This document shows positions 32,609-41,530 of a DNA stretch of 64,000 nt, one piece after another; the stretch's first letter is position 1, and each line of letters starts with the position of its first letter. The stretch spans positions 60,715 through 124,714 of the forward strand of contig JBOGKX010000040.1 in the NCBI GenBank assembly GCA_050746125.1, given 5' to 3'. A model generated the notes under the pieces. That model was not told where the DNA came from, made no database searches, and was given only the letters and a program-made list of their open reading frames with translations. The stretch is from JAJPKR01 sp050746125 (GTDB taxonomy: Bacteria > Acidobacteriota > Terriglobia > Terriglobales > SCQP01). Position numbers and translations under genes: made by a program.

Positions 32609-33685
32609 GTGTTCGACAAACTGGATCAAATCGAGGCGCGGTACGAGGAGCTGACGGCGCAGTTGGCGTCGCCCGACCTGCTCGCCGACAGCGCCCGTTA
32701 TCAGAAGGCGGCCAAGGCGCACGCCGAACTGGCGGAGATTACCACCCGCTATCGCGTCTACCGGGAATTGACGCAAGGCATCGCCGATACCCGCGCCACG
32801 CTGGCCGACGGCGATGCGGAATGGCGGGCCTTGGCCGGCGAGGAGATCGAGGCGCTCGAGCGCCGGCGCGCGGCCGAGGAGGCCGAGCTGAAGCGGCTGC
32901 TGGTGCCGCGCGACCCCAACGACGAGAAAAACGTCGTGCTCGAGATTCGCGCCGGTACCGGCGGCGACGAGGCGTCGCTTTTCGCCGCCGAGGTGTTTCG
33001 CATGTACTCGCGCTACGCCGAGGCCCACCGCTGGCGGGTCGAGGTGCTCAGCACCAGCGAGTCGGGCGTGCGGGGACTGAAGGAAGTCGTGGCCATCGTC
33101 GAGGGCCGGGGCGCTTACAGCCGGCTCAAGTTCGAGAGCGGCGTCCATCGCGTGCAGCGGGTGCCCGCCACCGAGCAGCAGGGCCGCGTCCATACTTCCG
33201 CCGTCACCGTCGCGGTGCTGCCCGAGGCGGAAGAGGTCGAGGTCGAAATCAACCCCAAGGACATTCGCATCGACACCTTTTGCTCCTCCGGCCCCGGCGG
33301 CCAATCGGTAAATACCACCTATTCGGCGGTGCGCATCACCCACCAGCCCACCGGCCTGGTCGTCTCCTGCCAGGACGAAAAGTCGCAGATCAAGAACCGC
33401 GCCAAGGCGATGCGCGTGCTGCGCTCGCGCCTGCAGGAGATCGAGCAGCAAAAACAGCACGAAGAGATTGCCGCCACCCGCCGCTCCCAGGTGGGCACGG
33501 GCGACCGCAGCGAAAAAATCCGCACTTACAATTTTCCCCAAGACCGGGTGACCGATCATCGCATCGGCCTGACTCTGCACCGCATCGGTGACATCATGGA
33601 CGGCAAGCTGGACGAGATGATCGACGCTTTAGCCGCCAGCGACCAGGCCGAGCGCCTGAAGTCGGTCGACGGCTTGAGCGCTTAA
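32609..33685 (+). CDS. prfA: Peptide chain release factor 1
   Basis: A 358-residue class I release factor reading UAA and UAG. The codon-recognition tripeptide P-A-T, as in RVPATEQQGRVHTS near 186-199, marks it as RF1 and not RF2, and the catalytic GGQ is at residues 230-232 within SSGPGGQSVNTTYSAVRITH. It starts at GTG 32609 behind an AGGGG-rich stretch. The partner methyltransferase gene prmC, often next, is absent; selA follows instead. Confidence 0.97.
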   Translation: MFDKLDQIEARYEELTAQLASPDLLADSARYQKAAKAHAELAEITTRYRVYRELTQGIADTRATLADGDAEWRALAGEEIEALERRRAAEEAELKRLLVPRDPNDEKNVVLEIRAGTGGDEASLFAAEVFRMYSRYAEAHRWRVEVLSTSESGVRGLKEVVAIVEGRGAYSRLKFESGVHRVQRVPATEQQGRVHTSAVTVAVLPEAEEVEVEINPKDIRIDTFCSSGPGGQSVNTTYSAVRITHQPTGLVVSCQDEKSQIKNRAKAMRVLRSRLQEIEQQKQHEEIAATRRSQVGTGDRSEKIRTYNFPQDRVTDHRIGLTLHRIGDIMDGKLDEMIDALAASDQAERLKSVDGLSA

Positions 33686-33705
33686 CCGTTCACGAGAGTT
33701 GGAGC

Positions 33706-35103
33706 TTGTCCTCACTGCCGCTACGCGCGCTGCCTTCCGTCGATGAGTTGCTGCGGCGGGCCGATCTGGCCGATCTGTGGCGCGATCTGGGACCGCGCTG
33801 GGCCCGCGAAGTGATCCGCGCGGCGCTCGAGGAGCGCCGCCGCCGGCTCGCTGCCGGCGAAGCCGGGCCGGGCGCGGCCGACGAGGCCGAGGAGCTGGCG
33901 GCGGCGTTGCGGCGGCGTGGCGCGGCCAAGCTGGCGCCTTCGCTGCGCTCCGTCATCAACGCCACCGGCGCCATCCTGCACACCAACTTGGGCCGGGCGC
34001 CGCTGGCGGCCGAGGCGGCGGCGAAGGCCGCGGCGTTGGCGCAGGGCTACTGCAATCTCGAGTTCGATCTCGCGGCCGGGGAGCGCGGGCGCCGCGACAT
34101 CCACGTCGAAAAACTCGCTTGCGCCTGGACCGGGGCCGAACGCACGCTGGTCGTCAACAACAATGCCGCCGCCGTGCTCCTGGCGCTCAATACCTTGGCT
34201 GGGGCTCCCGGCCAGGCGGGCGAGGCGTTGATCTCGCGCGGCGAATTGGTCGAGATCGGCGGCTCGTTCCGCATTCCCGAGATCATCGCTCGCAGCGGCG
34301 CGCGCATGGTCGAAGTCGGAACCACCAACCGCACCCGCATCGCCGATTATCGCCGCGCGCTCACGCCGGCGACGCGGCTGCTGCTGCGCGTACACCGCAG
34401 CAATTTCACCATGCAAGGCTTCGTCGAGCAGCCCGCGCTCGCCGACCTGGTGGCGCTGGGGCGGGAGCACGGCATCCCCGTGGTCGAGGACCTCGGCAGC
34501 GGCGCCTGGCTCGACCTGAGCGCCTCGACCGGCATTCGCGAGCCGCTCGTCGCGGAGAGCATCGCCGCCGGCGCGGCCGTCGTCACCTACAGCGGCGACA
34601 AGCTACTGGGCGGCCCGCAGGCCGGGCTGATCAGCGGCGAAAAGCGCTGCCTCGATCGCTTGCGAGAGAATCCCTTGTTTCGCGCCCTGCGCGTGGACCG
34701 GCTCACGTACGCCGCGTTGGAAACGACGCTGCGCTTGTACGCGCAGGGACGGGAGGCGGAGATTCCCGCCGTGCGCATGATGCGCGCGGGCGATCTGCGG
34801 GAGCGGGCCGAAGCTTGGGCGGCGCGCCTGGGCTCGGCCTGGCGGGCGCGCGTGATCGCCGGGGAGTCGGTCATCGGCGGCGGGGCGGCGCCGGGACGCA
34901 CCCTGCCCACCTGGTTGGTGGCGCTCGACCCGCCGCACCTCGGCAGCGTCGAGCTCGAGGCGCGGCTGCGCCGCGGCTCGCCCGCGGTGGTCGCGCGCAT
35001 CGTCGCCGACCGCGTTGTGCTCGATCCCCGCACCGTCGCTCCCGAGGAAGAACCCGCGCTCTGGGCCGCCTTCGACCGCCTTGCGCCCCGCGACGCCCCC
35101 TGA
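33706..35103 (+). CDS. selA: L-seryl-tRNA(Sec) selenium transferase
   Basis: A 465-residue PLP enzyme that converts seryl-tRNA(Sec) to selenocysteinyl-tRNA(Sec). Motifs: LRSVINATGAILHTNLGRAPL (about 80-100), the VVNNNAAAVLLALN block (about 149-162), VEVGTTNRTRIADY (about 206-219), VEDLGSGAWLD (about 262-272) and the PLP lysine in YSGDKLLGGPQAG (Lys299). Length matches the E. coli enzyme. The start is TTG 33706 with GAGAG upstream. selB, selD and tRNA-Sec are not in the window, and I see no in-frame TGA selenoprotein here. A related non-Sec enzyme cannot be fully excluded. Confidence 0.9.
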   Translation: MSSLPLRALPSVDELLRRADLADLWRDLGPRWAREVIRAALEERRRRLAAGEAGPGAADEAEELAAALRRRGAAKLAPSLRSVINATGAILHTNLGRAPLAAEAAAKAAALAQGYCNLEFDLAAGERGRRDIHVEKLACAWTGAERTLVVNNNAAAVLLALNTLAGAPGQAGEALISRGELVEIGGSFRIPEIIARSGARMVEVGTTNRTRIADYRRALTPATRLLLRVHRSNFTMQGFVEQPALADLVALGREHGIPVVEDLGSGAWLDLSASTGIREPLVAESIAAGAAVVTYSGDKLLGGPQAGLISGEKRCLDRLRENPLFRALRVDRLTYAALETTLRLYAQGREAEIPAVRMMRAGDLRERAEAWAARLGSAWRARVIAGESVIGGGAAPGRTLPTWLVALDPPHLGSVELEARLRRGSPAVVARIVADRVVLDPRTVAPEEEPALWAAFDRLAPRDAP

Positions 35104-35107
35104 TTTC

Positions 35108-37741
35108 GTGCGAGTCCCTTCCCCCGTGGCCCCCGCCCTCGACACCCTCGCCCAGTACGTCTCCGGCCTCGCCGACCTCGGCCGCCGTCTGGCCATTGAG
35201 GACCGTGGTCCGGCGCGCATCCGTCGCGTTCCCTATCGCGACCTCATCGGCCGCGCCTTTACGCTGCGGCAAGTGCTGCAAGCGCGCGTCGCGCCCGGCG
35301 ACCGGGTCATGATCTGGGGCCCGTCGGGCGAAGCTTGGGCCATCGCCTTTTACGGATGCTTGCTGGCTGGCGCGGTCATTGTCCCCCTGGATGCCAATTT
35401 CTCGCCCGCCTATGCCGCCCGCATTCGCCAGCGCACCGGCGCGCGCCTGCTGCTGGCCGAGTCGGCCCGCGCCGCGACCATTCCGGATGTGGCCGCGCTG
35501 CCCTTCGCCGCCTTGCGCGAGCTGCCGGTGAGCGGCAAGCCGCAACCGGTAATCGCCGCCGCCCCCGACACCTTGCTGGAAATCGTCTATACCTCCGGCG
35601 CCACCGCCGAGCCCAAGGGGGTGATGATCACCCACGGCAATATCCTGGCCAACCTGCGCCCTATCGCGCGCGAGGTGGAAAAGTACAAGCGTTGGGCGCG
35701 GCCGCTGCTGCCCCTGCGCTTCGTGCACCTGATTCCGCTCAGCCATCTTTTCGGCCAAGTCATGGGGCTGCTGATTCCACCGTTGCTCGAGAGCACGGTG
35801 GTGTATCTGGAATCGCAGTCGGCGGCGAGCATCGCCGCGGCGATTCGCGATACCCGCGCCTCGGTGGTGGTGGCGGTGCCGCAGCAGGTGGAATTGCTGG
35901 GGCAGTGGGCGCGCGCCCAGTTCGGCGGGCCGGCGCCGCTCGGCGAAGAGGAGGTCATGGCCCGCGCGCGGGGCCGCGGCATTGTGCGTCGCTGGTGGCT
36001 GTGGCGGCGCTTGCATCGCCGCCTGGGGTGGCGGATGTGGGCCTTCATCGTCGGCGCCGCCGCCCTGCCCGCCCGGCAAGAAGAGCTCTGGAACGCTCTC
36101 GGTTACGCCGTGGTGCAGGGCTATGGGCTGACCGAGACGGCGCCGGCGGTAGCCATCACCCACCCCTTCAAGATTCGCCGCGGCGCGGTGGGACGCAAGC
36201 TGGCGGGCATGGAGATTTGCATCGCTCGGGACGGGGAGATTCTCGTGCGCGGCCCCAATGTTTCGCCCGGCTATTACCAAAATTCCGCCGCCACCGAGGA
36301 AACGTTCGCCGGCGGGTGGCTGCACACCGGCGATCTCGGCGAACTCGACCGCGAAGGCAACCTGATTTACAAGGGCCGGAAGAAAGAAGTGATCGTTACC
36401 GCCGAGGGGCTGAATGTCTATCCCGGCGATGTCGAAGAGGCGCTCGACCAGCAGCCGGAGGTGCGGGAAAGCGCCGTGGTCGCGGCCGACGCGGGCGGGC
36501 GGTCGCGCGTACACGCCGTGGTGGTGCCGCGCGCGCCGGGCGACGAGGCCGGCGTGGCGGCGGCGGTCAGGCGCGTCAATGAGAGTCTCGAAATCCATCA
36601 GCGTGTCGCCGGCTTCTCTTTGTGGCCCGAAACGGCGCTGCCTCGCACCGCCTCGACCCACAAGTTGCAGCGCTTGCTCGTCGCGCGCTGGATCAACTCG
36701 GGTCTCCAGGCTGGCGGCGAGCCGCCGCGGGCCGAATCCTGGCGCGAATATATGGCGCGGTTGCTGCGGATCGCGCCGCAGCGCATCATCCCCGCCGCTC
36801 GGCTGAGCGAAGACCTGGGCCTGGGCTCGCTGGATCGGGTGGAGTTCCTGAGTTGGCTCGACGCTCACGGCTACCCCGTCTCCGAAGCGGATGTGGCCGA
36901 AGCCCGCACTGTCGCCGACCTGGAAGGGATGTTGCAATCGCCGGCGGCGGTGCCGGGAAGCGCGGCGGCAGCGGCGCGTCGGACGCCCGGCGAGCGGCGG
37001 GGCGAGTATGAGTTTCCGCGCTGGCCCTCGCGCGCGGCCGTGCGATGGTCGCGCTCGGCGTTTCGCTCGGCGCTGGTGTTTCCCGCCCTGCGCACCGCCG
37101 TGAGGGTCGAGACGCGCGGCCGCGAGCATTTGCGGGATTTGCGTCATCCCGTGCTATTCATCGCCAATCACCAGAGCATGTTGGACGTTCCGGCGATCCT
37201 GCGCGCCCTGCCTCGCCGCTGGCGGCCGTGGCTCGCGCCGGCCATGGCGCTAGACGCCTTTCGCCCCTACTTCCAGCCGGGCGCGCCCACGGCGGCGCGG
37301 CGGCGAGCACGGCGCCGGTATCATCTGCTCGAATTTTTCTTCAACATCTTCGTATTGGCGGAGCAGACCGGCATCCAGGGCGCATTGCGGCGCGCCGGCG
37401 AACTGGCTGACCAGGGCTACTGCCCGCTCATTTTTCCCGAAGGCGCGCGTACGCCCGATGGACGACTGCACGCATTTCGCCCCGGCATCGGGATCTTCGC
37501 GCGCGCGCTGCAATTGCCGGTGGTGCCGGTCTTCATCGAGGGCCTGTACGAGTTATTGCCGGTGGGCGCGCATCGCGTGCGGCGCGGCGTGGCGCGTCTT
37601 AGCTTCGGGCCGCCGATTCCGCTGCCAAGCGACGATCCGGCGGCTATCACGACGACTCTGCAAGCGTGGTTCGAAGCCCGTTTTGGGAAGGCAATACAGG
37701 ATTTTCCGGATTCCCAACTGAGCCGGCCTGAGTTAAGATAA
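35108..37741 (+). CDS. Acyl-activating enzyme, carrier domain and acyltransferase fusion
   Basis: An 877-residue three-part protein. Residues 1 to about 530 are an AMP-binding acyl-CoA/acyl-ACP synthetase with the P-loop-like YTSGATAEPKGVMITHG (about 158-174), QGYGLTETAPAV (about 337-348), LHTGDLGELD and the lysine region KGRKKEVIV. Residues about 545-605 look like an acyl-carrier domain, with LGLGSLDRVEFLSWL containing the serine that would carry phosphopantetheine. Residues about 640-870 are a PLSC-type acyltransferase with NHQSMLD and FPEGARTPDG. The design suggests activation of a free fatty acid, loading on the internal carrier and transfer to a lysolipid, in the manner of Aas. The start is GTG 35108; GTG 35126 is an alternative. 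Confidence 0.88.
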   Translation: MRVPSPVAPALDTLAQYVSGLADLGRRLAIEDRGPARIRRVPYRDLIGRAFTLRQVLQARVAPGDRVMIWGPSGEAWAIAFYGCLLAGAVIVPLDANFSPAYAARIRQRTGARLLLAESARAATIPDVAALPFAALRELPVSGKPQPVIAAAPDTLLEIVYTSGATAEPKGVMITHGNILANLRPIAREVEKYKRWARPLLPLRFVHLIPLSHLFGQVMGLLIPPLLESTVVYLESQSAASIAAAIRDTRASVVVAVPQQVELLGQWARAQFGGPAPLGEEEVMARARGRGIVRRWWLWRRLHRRLGWRMWAFIVGAAALPARQEELWNALGYAVVQGYGLTETAPAVAITHPFKIRRGAVGRKLAGMEICIARDGEILVRGPNVSPGYYQNSAATEETFAGGWLHTGDLGELDREGNLIYKGRKKEVIVTAEGLNVYPGDVEEALDQQPEVRESAVVAADAGGRSRVHAVVVPRAPGDEAGVAAAVRRVNESLEIHQRVAGFSLWPETALPRTASTHKLQRLLVARWINSGLQAGGEPPRAESWREYMARLLRIAPQRIIPAARLSEDLGLGSLDRVEFLSWLDAHGYPVSEADVAEARTVADLEGMLQSPAAVPGSAAAAARRTPGERRGEYEFPRWPSRAAVRWSRSAFRSALVFPALRTAVRVETRGREHLRDLRHPVLFIANHQSMLDVPAILRALPRRWRPWLAPAMALDAFRPYFQPGAPTAARRRARRRYHLLEFFFNIFVLAEQTGIQGALRRAGELADQGYCPLIFPEGARTPDGRLHAFRPGIGIFARALQLPVVPVFIEGLYELLPVGAHRVRRGVARLSFGPPIPLPSDDPAAITTTLQAWFEARFGKAIQDFPDSQLSRPELR

Positions 37742-37752
37742 TTACTCGCGCC

Positions 37753-38016
37753 GTGATCGCTAGATGTCCCCAATGTGACTGTTTGGATTTGCGTGCGACG
37801 CGCCGCCTTTGGCATGAAAAAGCCTTAATGCGTGCGGGGCAGCTGGTCTGCGTCCAGTGCGGCTATAAGGTCCGGCCTAAATTGCCCAAGTTTTGCCGCT
37901 GCGGCGCGGACTTGGATCGCAAACACCGCCATGGTCTTGGCGATCGCGCTTGGGCCCTGCTGGGCCTCCATCCTTATCGCTGCCGCCGCTGCGGCAAGCG
38001 TCGGTATCGCCGGTAA
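37753..38016 (+). CDS. Small zinc-ribbon-like protein
   Basis: An 87-residue, very basic protein starting at GTG 37753, 11 bases after the fusion gene. It contains repeated cysteine pairs, RCPQCDC near 4-10, CVQCG near 33-37, CRCG near 48-51 and YRCRRCGKRRYRR at the C-terminus, the pattern of two zinc ribbons. No family is recognised. The regular Cys spacing and coding-like composition support a real gene, but its weak start and small size leave doubt. Confidence 0.55.
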   Translation: MIARCPQCDCLDLRATRRLWHEKALMRAGQLVCVQCGYKVRPKLPKFCRCGADLDRKHRHGLGDRAWALLGLHPYRCRRCGKRRYRR

Positions 38017-38020
38017 TTCC

Positions 38021-39616
38021 TTACTCCAGTTGGTACGCCGCCGCCGCGAGTTCGCCTAGCGTCTGTCCCACCACCTCGGCCGGATCCGCGCCGTCCAGCG
38101 GCACCGATACGTGGTTGGCATAAAAAGCGAAAGCGAGGTGGTGGCCGCGAGCGGAGGTCATGAATCCCGCCAGGCCTTTGCCGGTGACCATCAGATTCTT
38201 GTTGAGGGCGTCGTAGGCGCCGAACGTGCCGGTCTTGGCGTGCACTTTCCCGGCCGCGGGCGACAGTGTCTGAATATCCCACAGCGTGCCATCTCGGCCT
38301 AGGACCGGCAAGCTGCGATAGAAGAGGGAATAATACGGCTGCTTGGCGATGAACGCCAAGTAATGAACCACGAAATCCGGCGTAAAAAACGCCGACTGCG
38401 CGCCCCCCGCGCCGTCGCCTTGCGAGGCGGCAGTCAGATCGAGGCCGGCCTTTTGCAAAAAGTCTCGTTCCAGATCGAACCCGGCCTGCTTCGCGCCGGC
38501 GCCGGAGTGGCCGAGCACGGCGCCGACCACGAACGGCATCATGCTGGCGTGCAGATTTTGGCTGACCTTGAGCGTGATCCGCACATCTTCGTACAAGGGC
38601 GGCGAGACGTGTTCGGCGACCAGATGGGAGGTGGAATACCAAGCCCGCAGCATCGGCCAGGCGGGTGCCGCCGCTTTCGAAGGCTCGAACGAAACGCCCT
38701 CCGCGCGCAGTTCCTGCGCCAAGGCCATTTCGGCGAAACGCGAAGGCAACGGCACCGCATAGGCATAAAGAATCGGCGCCATCGCCTGAGGAAAGGCGCC
38801 GGTGACGGTGACGGCGTGGCTGCCGTCGGCCGCTTCTCGATCCGAGCCCCAGCGGATTTCCGGCTTGGAGCCGGCCGCGCCGGTGGTGGCTTGATTGATG
38901 AACCGCACGTAGGCGGTCGCTGGAGACACGTGCAGCGTAACCGGGGCGCCGGGCGCGGCGCCGGGGCCGATGGTAACGTCCACGATATTGTCATTCACGC
39001 ACATCGGGGAGATCACCGTTCCCGTGCCCAGTTCTCGCGCGCCCTCCGGAAATAGGCCTACGTCCACCAGCACACGCCCCTTAATTTTGCGAATGCCGCG
39101 CGCGGCGACTTGCAGCGCCAGTTCCCGCAGCACCGCAAGGGGGTCGCCAGGCACGGCCTTTGTATAGGGGCTGCCATCATAAGCGTGGTCTTCGTTTTCA
39201 AAGGCGAGTGTCCCGTCGGGACGAATGCGGTTCGACAGGTCGGGGTCGCCGCTCGCCACCACCACCAGGTCGCCGCGCAACTCGCCGTGTTTGAGCGTTC
39301 CCGCGGCATATACGCGGGTATGAAACCGGTATTGCGGTCCCAGCAGCGCCAGCGCCGTTCCTTCGGTCAGTAGTTTGGTGGTCGAAGCCGGCGTGAATAG
39401 TTGATCGGCATTGAGCCGGAAGAGCGACTGATCGGAATCGAGTGAGTAGATTTCCAGCCCAAACGTGGCGTGCCGGTAGAGCGGCTCGACGAGGATTGCC
39501 GCCACCCGCGCCTCGAAAGTCGTATTCGCGCCGGGCATGGGCGCCGTTTGGGCCATGGCCGCGGCGGCCAAAAAAAGACAAACAAGCAGGGCGAACCCTA
39601 GGCGGTTGCGACTCAC
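38021..39616 (-). CDS. dacB: D-alanyl-D-alanine carboxypeptidase/endopeptidase (PBP4, S13 family)
   Basis: A 531-residue periplasmic enzyme trimming peptidoglycan peptides. The three active-site motifs are present: SxxK as STTK (Ser78, Lys81), SxN as SQN (in KVSQNLHAS, near 343) and KTG in HAKTGTFG (near 455). The start at GTG 39616 has AAGGAG seven bases upstream and gives a signal peptide (residues 1-23, ending AAAMAQT). The large insert between the first two motifs is typical of class C PBPs. It converges with the zinc-ribbon gene 4 bases away. Confidence 0.93.
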   Translation of the reverse strand: MSRNRLGFALLVCLFLAAAAMAQTAPMPGANTTFEARVAAILVEPLYRHATFGLEIYSLDSDQSLFRLNADQLFTPASTTKLLTEGTALALLGPQYRFHTRVYAAGTLKHGELRGDLVVVASGDPDLSNRIRPDGTLAFENEDHAYDGSPYTKAVPGDPLAVLRELALQVAARGIRKIKGRVLVDVGLFPEGARELGTGTVISPMCVNDNIVDVTIGPGAAPGAPVTLHVSPATAYVRFINQATTGAAGSKPEIRWGSDREAADGSHAVTVTGAFPQAMAPILYAYAVPLPSRFAEMALAQELRAEGVSFEPSKAAAPAWPMLRAWYSTSHLVAEHVSPPLYEDVRITLKVSQNLHASMMPFVVGAVLGHSGAGAKQAGFDLERDFLQKAGLDLTAASQGDGAGGAQSAFFTPDFVVHYLAFIAKQPYYSLFYRSLPVLGRDGTLWDIQTLSPAAGKVHAKTGTFGAYDALNKNLMVTGKGLAGFMTSARGHHLAFAFYANHVSVPLDGADPAEVVGQTLGELAAAAYQLE

Positions 39617-39865
39617 TGACACTCTCCTTGGGCTGGGAATGCGGCCAGTGTACGGCAGCACGTGCCGCATTGCCACATCGCAAAGCAGGCGTCAGTCCGC
39701 GCAAAGCACGCAAGCGCCCATGGGCTGGCGCGATCCTACGGATAAGGCGAAACCAGGGCCGCCTGGCGGGCATCCACCTTATTAGGGACGGTTGCCGGCC
39801 GCGCTAGTGTCGAGGGCAGACTGCGCCGGCTCGGCAGGGTTTCGCTGAGACAAGTTGGCCAGACG

Positions 39866-39871
39866 TATAAT
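39866..39871 (+). promoter_or_regulatory. -10 box of the M48 protease gene
   Basis: A perfect TATAAT. A transcript starting about seven bases later (near 39878) would miss the ATG at 39873 but reach the ATG at 39894, so this site helps choose the later start. The -35 region is poor. Confidence 0.5.
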
Positions 39872-39893
39872 CATGGCAGGCAAGGCTCTTTTC

Positions 39894-40883
39894 ATGCGGC
39901 AGTTCGCCAATTGGGGCTTGGTTACGGCCCTGCTGCTGGGTTTAGCGGCGGCGCCCGGCGGCGCTTGGGCGCAACGAGCCAACGAGAAGGACCTTAAAGA
40001 CATCGGGCATCGCGGCGTCGGCGCCGGCTTGGATTTTTACTCCCTCGAAAAAGAGATTGCGCTGGGCAAAATGCTCTCCGAGCAGGTGGTCGCCACCTCC
40101 CGCGTCGTACAAGATCCCGTTATTAACGAATACGTCAACCGGGTGGCGCAGAACCTGGTGCGCAATTCCGACGCGCACGTGCCCTTCACGGTGAAAGTGC
40201 TCGAAGATCCCACTGTCAATGCCATGGCGCTCCCGGGCGGCTTCTTTTTCGTCAACACCGGGCTGATTCTCGCCTCCGACAGCGAAGCGGAGATGGCCGG
40301 CGTGATGGCCCATGAGATCGCCCACGTCGCCGCTCGCCACGGCACCCGCAACATGACCAAGGCGGAGTTGATGAATTATGCGACGTTGCCGCTGATCTTT
40401 GTAGGGGGCCCGGTGGGCTTTCTGGGGCGCACAGCCGCCGGCCTAGCGGTGCCGATGACCTTTTTAAAGTTCAGCCGGGGCGCGGAAAAGGAAGCCGATT
40501 TTTTGGGCATCGAGTACATGTACAAAACCGGCTACGATCCTCAGGCCATGGTGGCGATGTTCGAGAAAATCAACGCCCTCAAAAAAAAGCAGCCGGGGCT
40601 GGTGGCCAAAGCCTTTTCCACCCACCCGCCCACCCCGGATCGGATCGCGGCATCGGAAAAAGAGATCGCCACGGTGTTGCCGCCGCGCCCGGAGTACATC
40701 GAAACCACCTCCGATTTCGATCAGGTCAAGGCGCGGCTGGCCATGCTCGAGCATGAGTACCAAACCGAGGACAAACTACACGGCAATGGCCGGCCTAGTT
40801 TGCGCCACCCGCAACAAGACCAGCACCAAGAAAAGGGCCGGCCGACTCTCAAGCGCCGTCCCGACGACTCTTCAAACAACTAG
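39894..40883 (+). CDS. M48 family metalloprotease, periplasmic
   Basis: A 329-residue secreted zinc protease of the BepA/LoiP kind, which degrades or repairs misfolded envelope proteins. Starting at ATG 39894 it has a signal peptide (1-26, ending PGGAWA). The zinc motif HEIAH is at 140-144 with the third ligand in RGAEKEADFLGIEYM (near 196-210), and the preceding MALPGGFFFVNTGL (about 111-124) is typical. A basic tail of about 50 residues follows the catalytic domain. Two upstream in-frame starts (TTG 39855, ATG 39873) would place charged residues before the signal and lie on or before the promoter. Confidence 0.9.
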   Translation: MRQFANWGLVTALLLGLAAAPGGAWAQRANEKDLKDIGHRGVGAGLDFYSLEKEIALGKMLSEQVVATSRVVQDPVINEYVNRVAQNLVRNSDAHVPFTVKVLEDPTVNAMALPGGFFFVNTGLILASDSEAEMAGVMAHEIAHVAARHGTRNMTKAELMNYATLPLIFVGGPVGFLGRTAAGLAVPMTFLKFSRGAEKEADFLGIEYMYKTGYDPQAMVAMFEKINALKKKQPGLVAKAFSTHPPTPDRIAASEKEIATVLPPRPEYIETTSDFDQVKARLAMLEHEYQTEDKLHGNGRPSLRHPQQDQHQEKGRPTLKRRPDDSSNN

Positions 40884-40896
40884 CACGGCACGTGCT
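40882..40896. terminator. Hairpin after the M48 gene
   Basis: AGCACG at 40882-40887, loop GCA, CGTGCT at 40891-40896, immediately after the stop codon and before tRNA-Leu on the other strand. No T tract. Confidence 0.35.
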
Positions 40897-40906
40897 TAGG
40901 TCGAGA

Positions 40907-40993
40907 TGGTGCGAGAGGGGGGACTCGAACCCCCACGCCCTTGCGGGCACTGGATCCTAAGTCCAGGGCGTCTGCCAATTCCGCCACTCTCGC
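40907..40993 (-). tRNA. tRNA-Leu (anticodon TAG)
   Basis: An 87-nucleotide class II tRNA with encoded CCA. On the minus strand the acceptor GCGAGAG pairs with CTCTCGC, the anticodon stem CTGGA/TCCAG holds CTTAGGA (anticodon TAG), a long variable arm (GCCC..GGGC) follows, and the T arm GGGGG/CCCCC holds the usual TTCGAGT. An integrase remnant lies 16 bases beyond its 5-prime end. Confidence 0.97.
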
Positions 40994-41009
40994 GCGCATT
41001 GATAAACCG

Positions 41010-41365
41010 TTACTGCACAACAGCTTGCGTCTGTTTCCGCGCCTGACTGCCAGCAGGGCCAAAACCATCGGTGCCGCTTGTGGTGCCGGTTGGCACCCCG
41101 GCCAAGGGCTGATTCTGCCCCCAGCCGTCCAGCTTCAGCACCGCATCGATCTGGTGCTGAGGCGCCAAATGGGAGTAGCGGCAAGCCATGGCGATGCGCT
41201 TTGCCCCATCAATTCTTGCACCCTCCGCAGAGGGACGCCAGCCATAACCAGCCGCGAGGCGAACGTGTGCCGGTTGCCGGTGTAATCGGCGAGGCCCGCA
41301 TTGCGGCAAGCGGAGGCGAACCACTCGCGCGGAGTCGTTTCGCGCTTCGCGCCGCACGCTACCGC
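41010..41365 (-). pseudogene. Tyrosine recombinase (phage-type integrase), C-terminal remnant, frameshifted
   Basis: Only the last 110 or so residues of an integrase are recognisable, in two frames. The upper part (about 41365-41212) reads ETTPREWFASACRNAGLADY, then NRHTFASRLVMAGVPLRRVQ and ELMG; the lower part (from about 41211) reads KRIAMACRYSHLAPQH with the catalytic tyrosine in RYSHLAP. Comparison with the family consensus (ELMGHK-x-I-A-M) implies one lost base in the histidine codon at about 41208-41212, and the usual W-H-D before the arginine motif is missing as well. The catalytic N-terminal half is gone. It is not a working enzyme. It sits next to tRNA-Leu, the kind of place where integrases insert elements. 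Confidence 0.75.
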
Positions 41366-41530
41366 CTGCTTCGCATAGCGAAACCATGCTGCGGCTGGCG
41401 CTCGCGTGGTGGCGAGGCCCGCAGTAGCTAAGGTAGGGCTGGAGGTTAGTCGTAGGGTCAGATAGCAGTGGGTTTCAGCGATAGACCTCTGTTTGGGTGT
41501 ACGCTTTTAGACAGTCAGGAGGTCCTCACC

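Noticed and set aside
31589..33580. Minus-strand open frame of 663 codons opposite DUF1385 and prfA
   Set aside because: Same reason: antisense to confident genes, no recognisable domain.
34871..37147. Minus-strand open frame of 758 codons opposite selA and the fusion gene
   Set aside because: Antisense shadow with low-complexity arginine/glycine composition.
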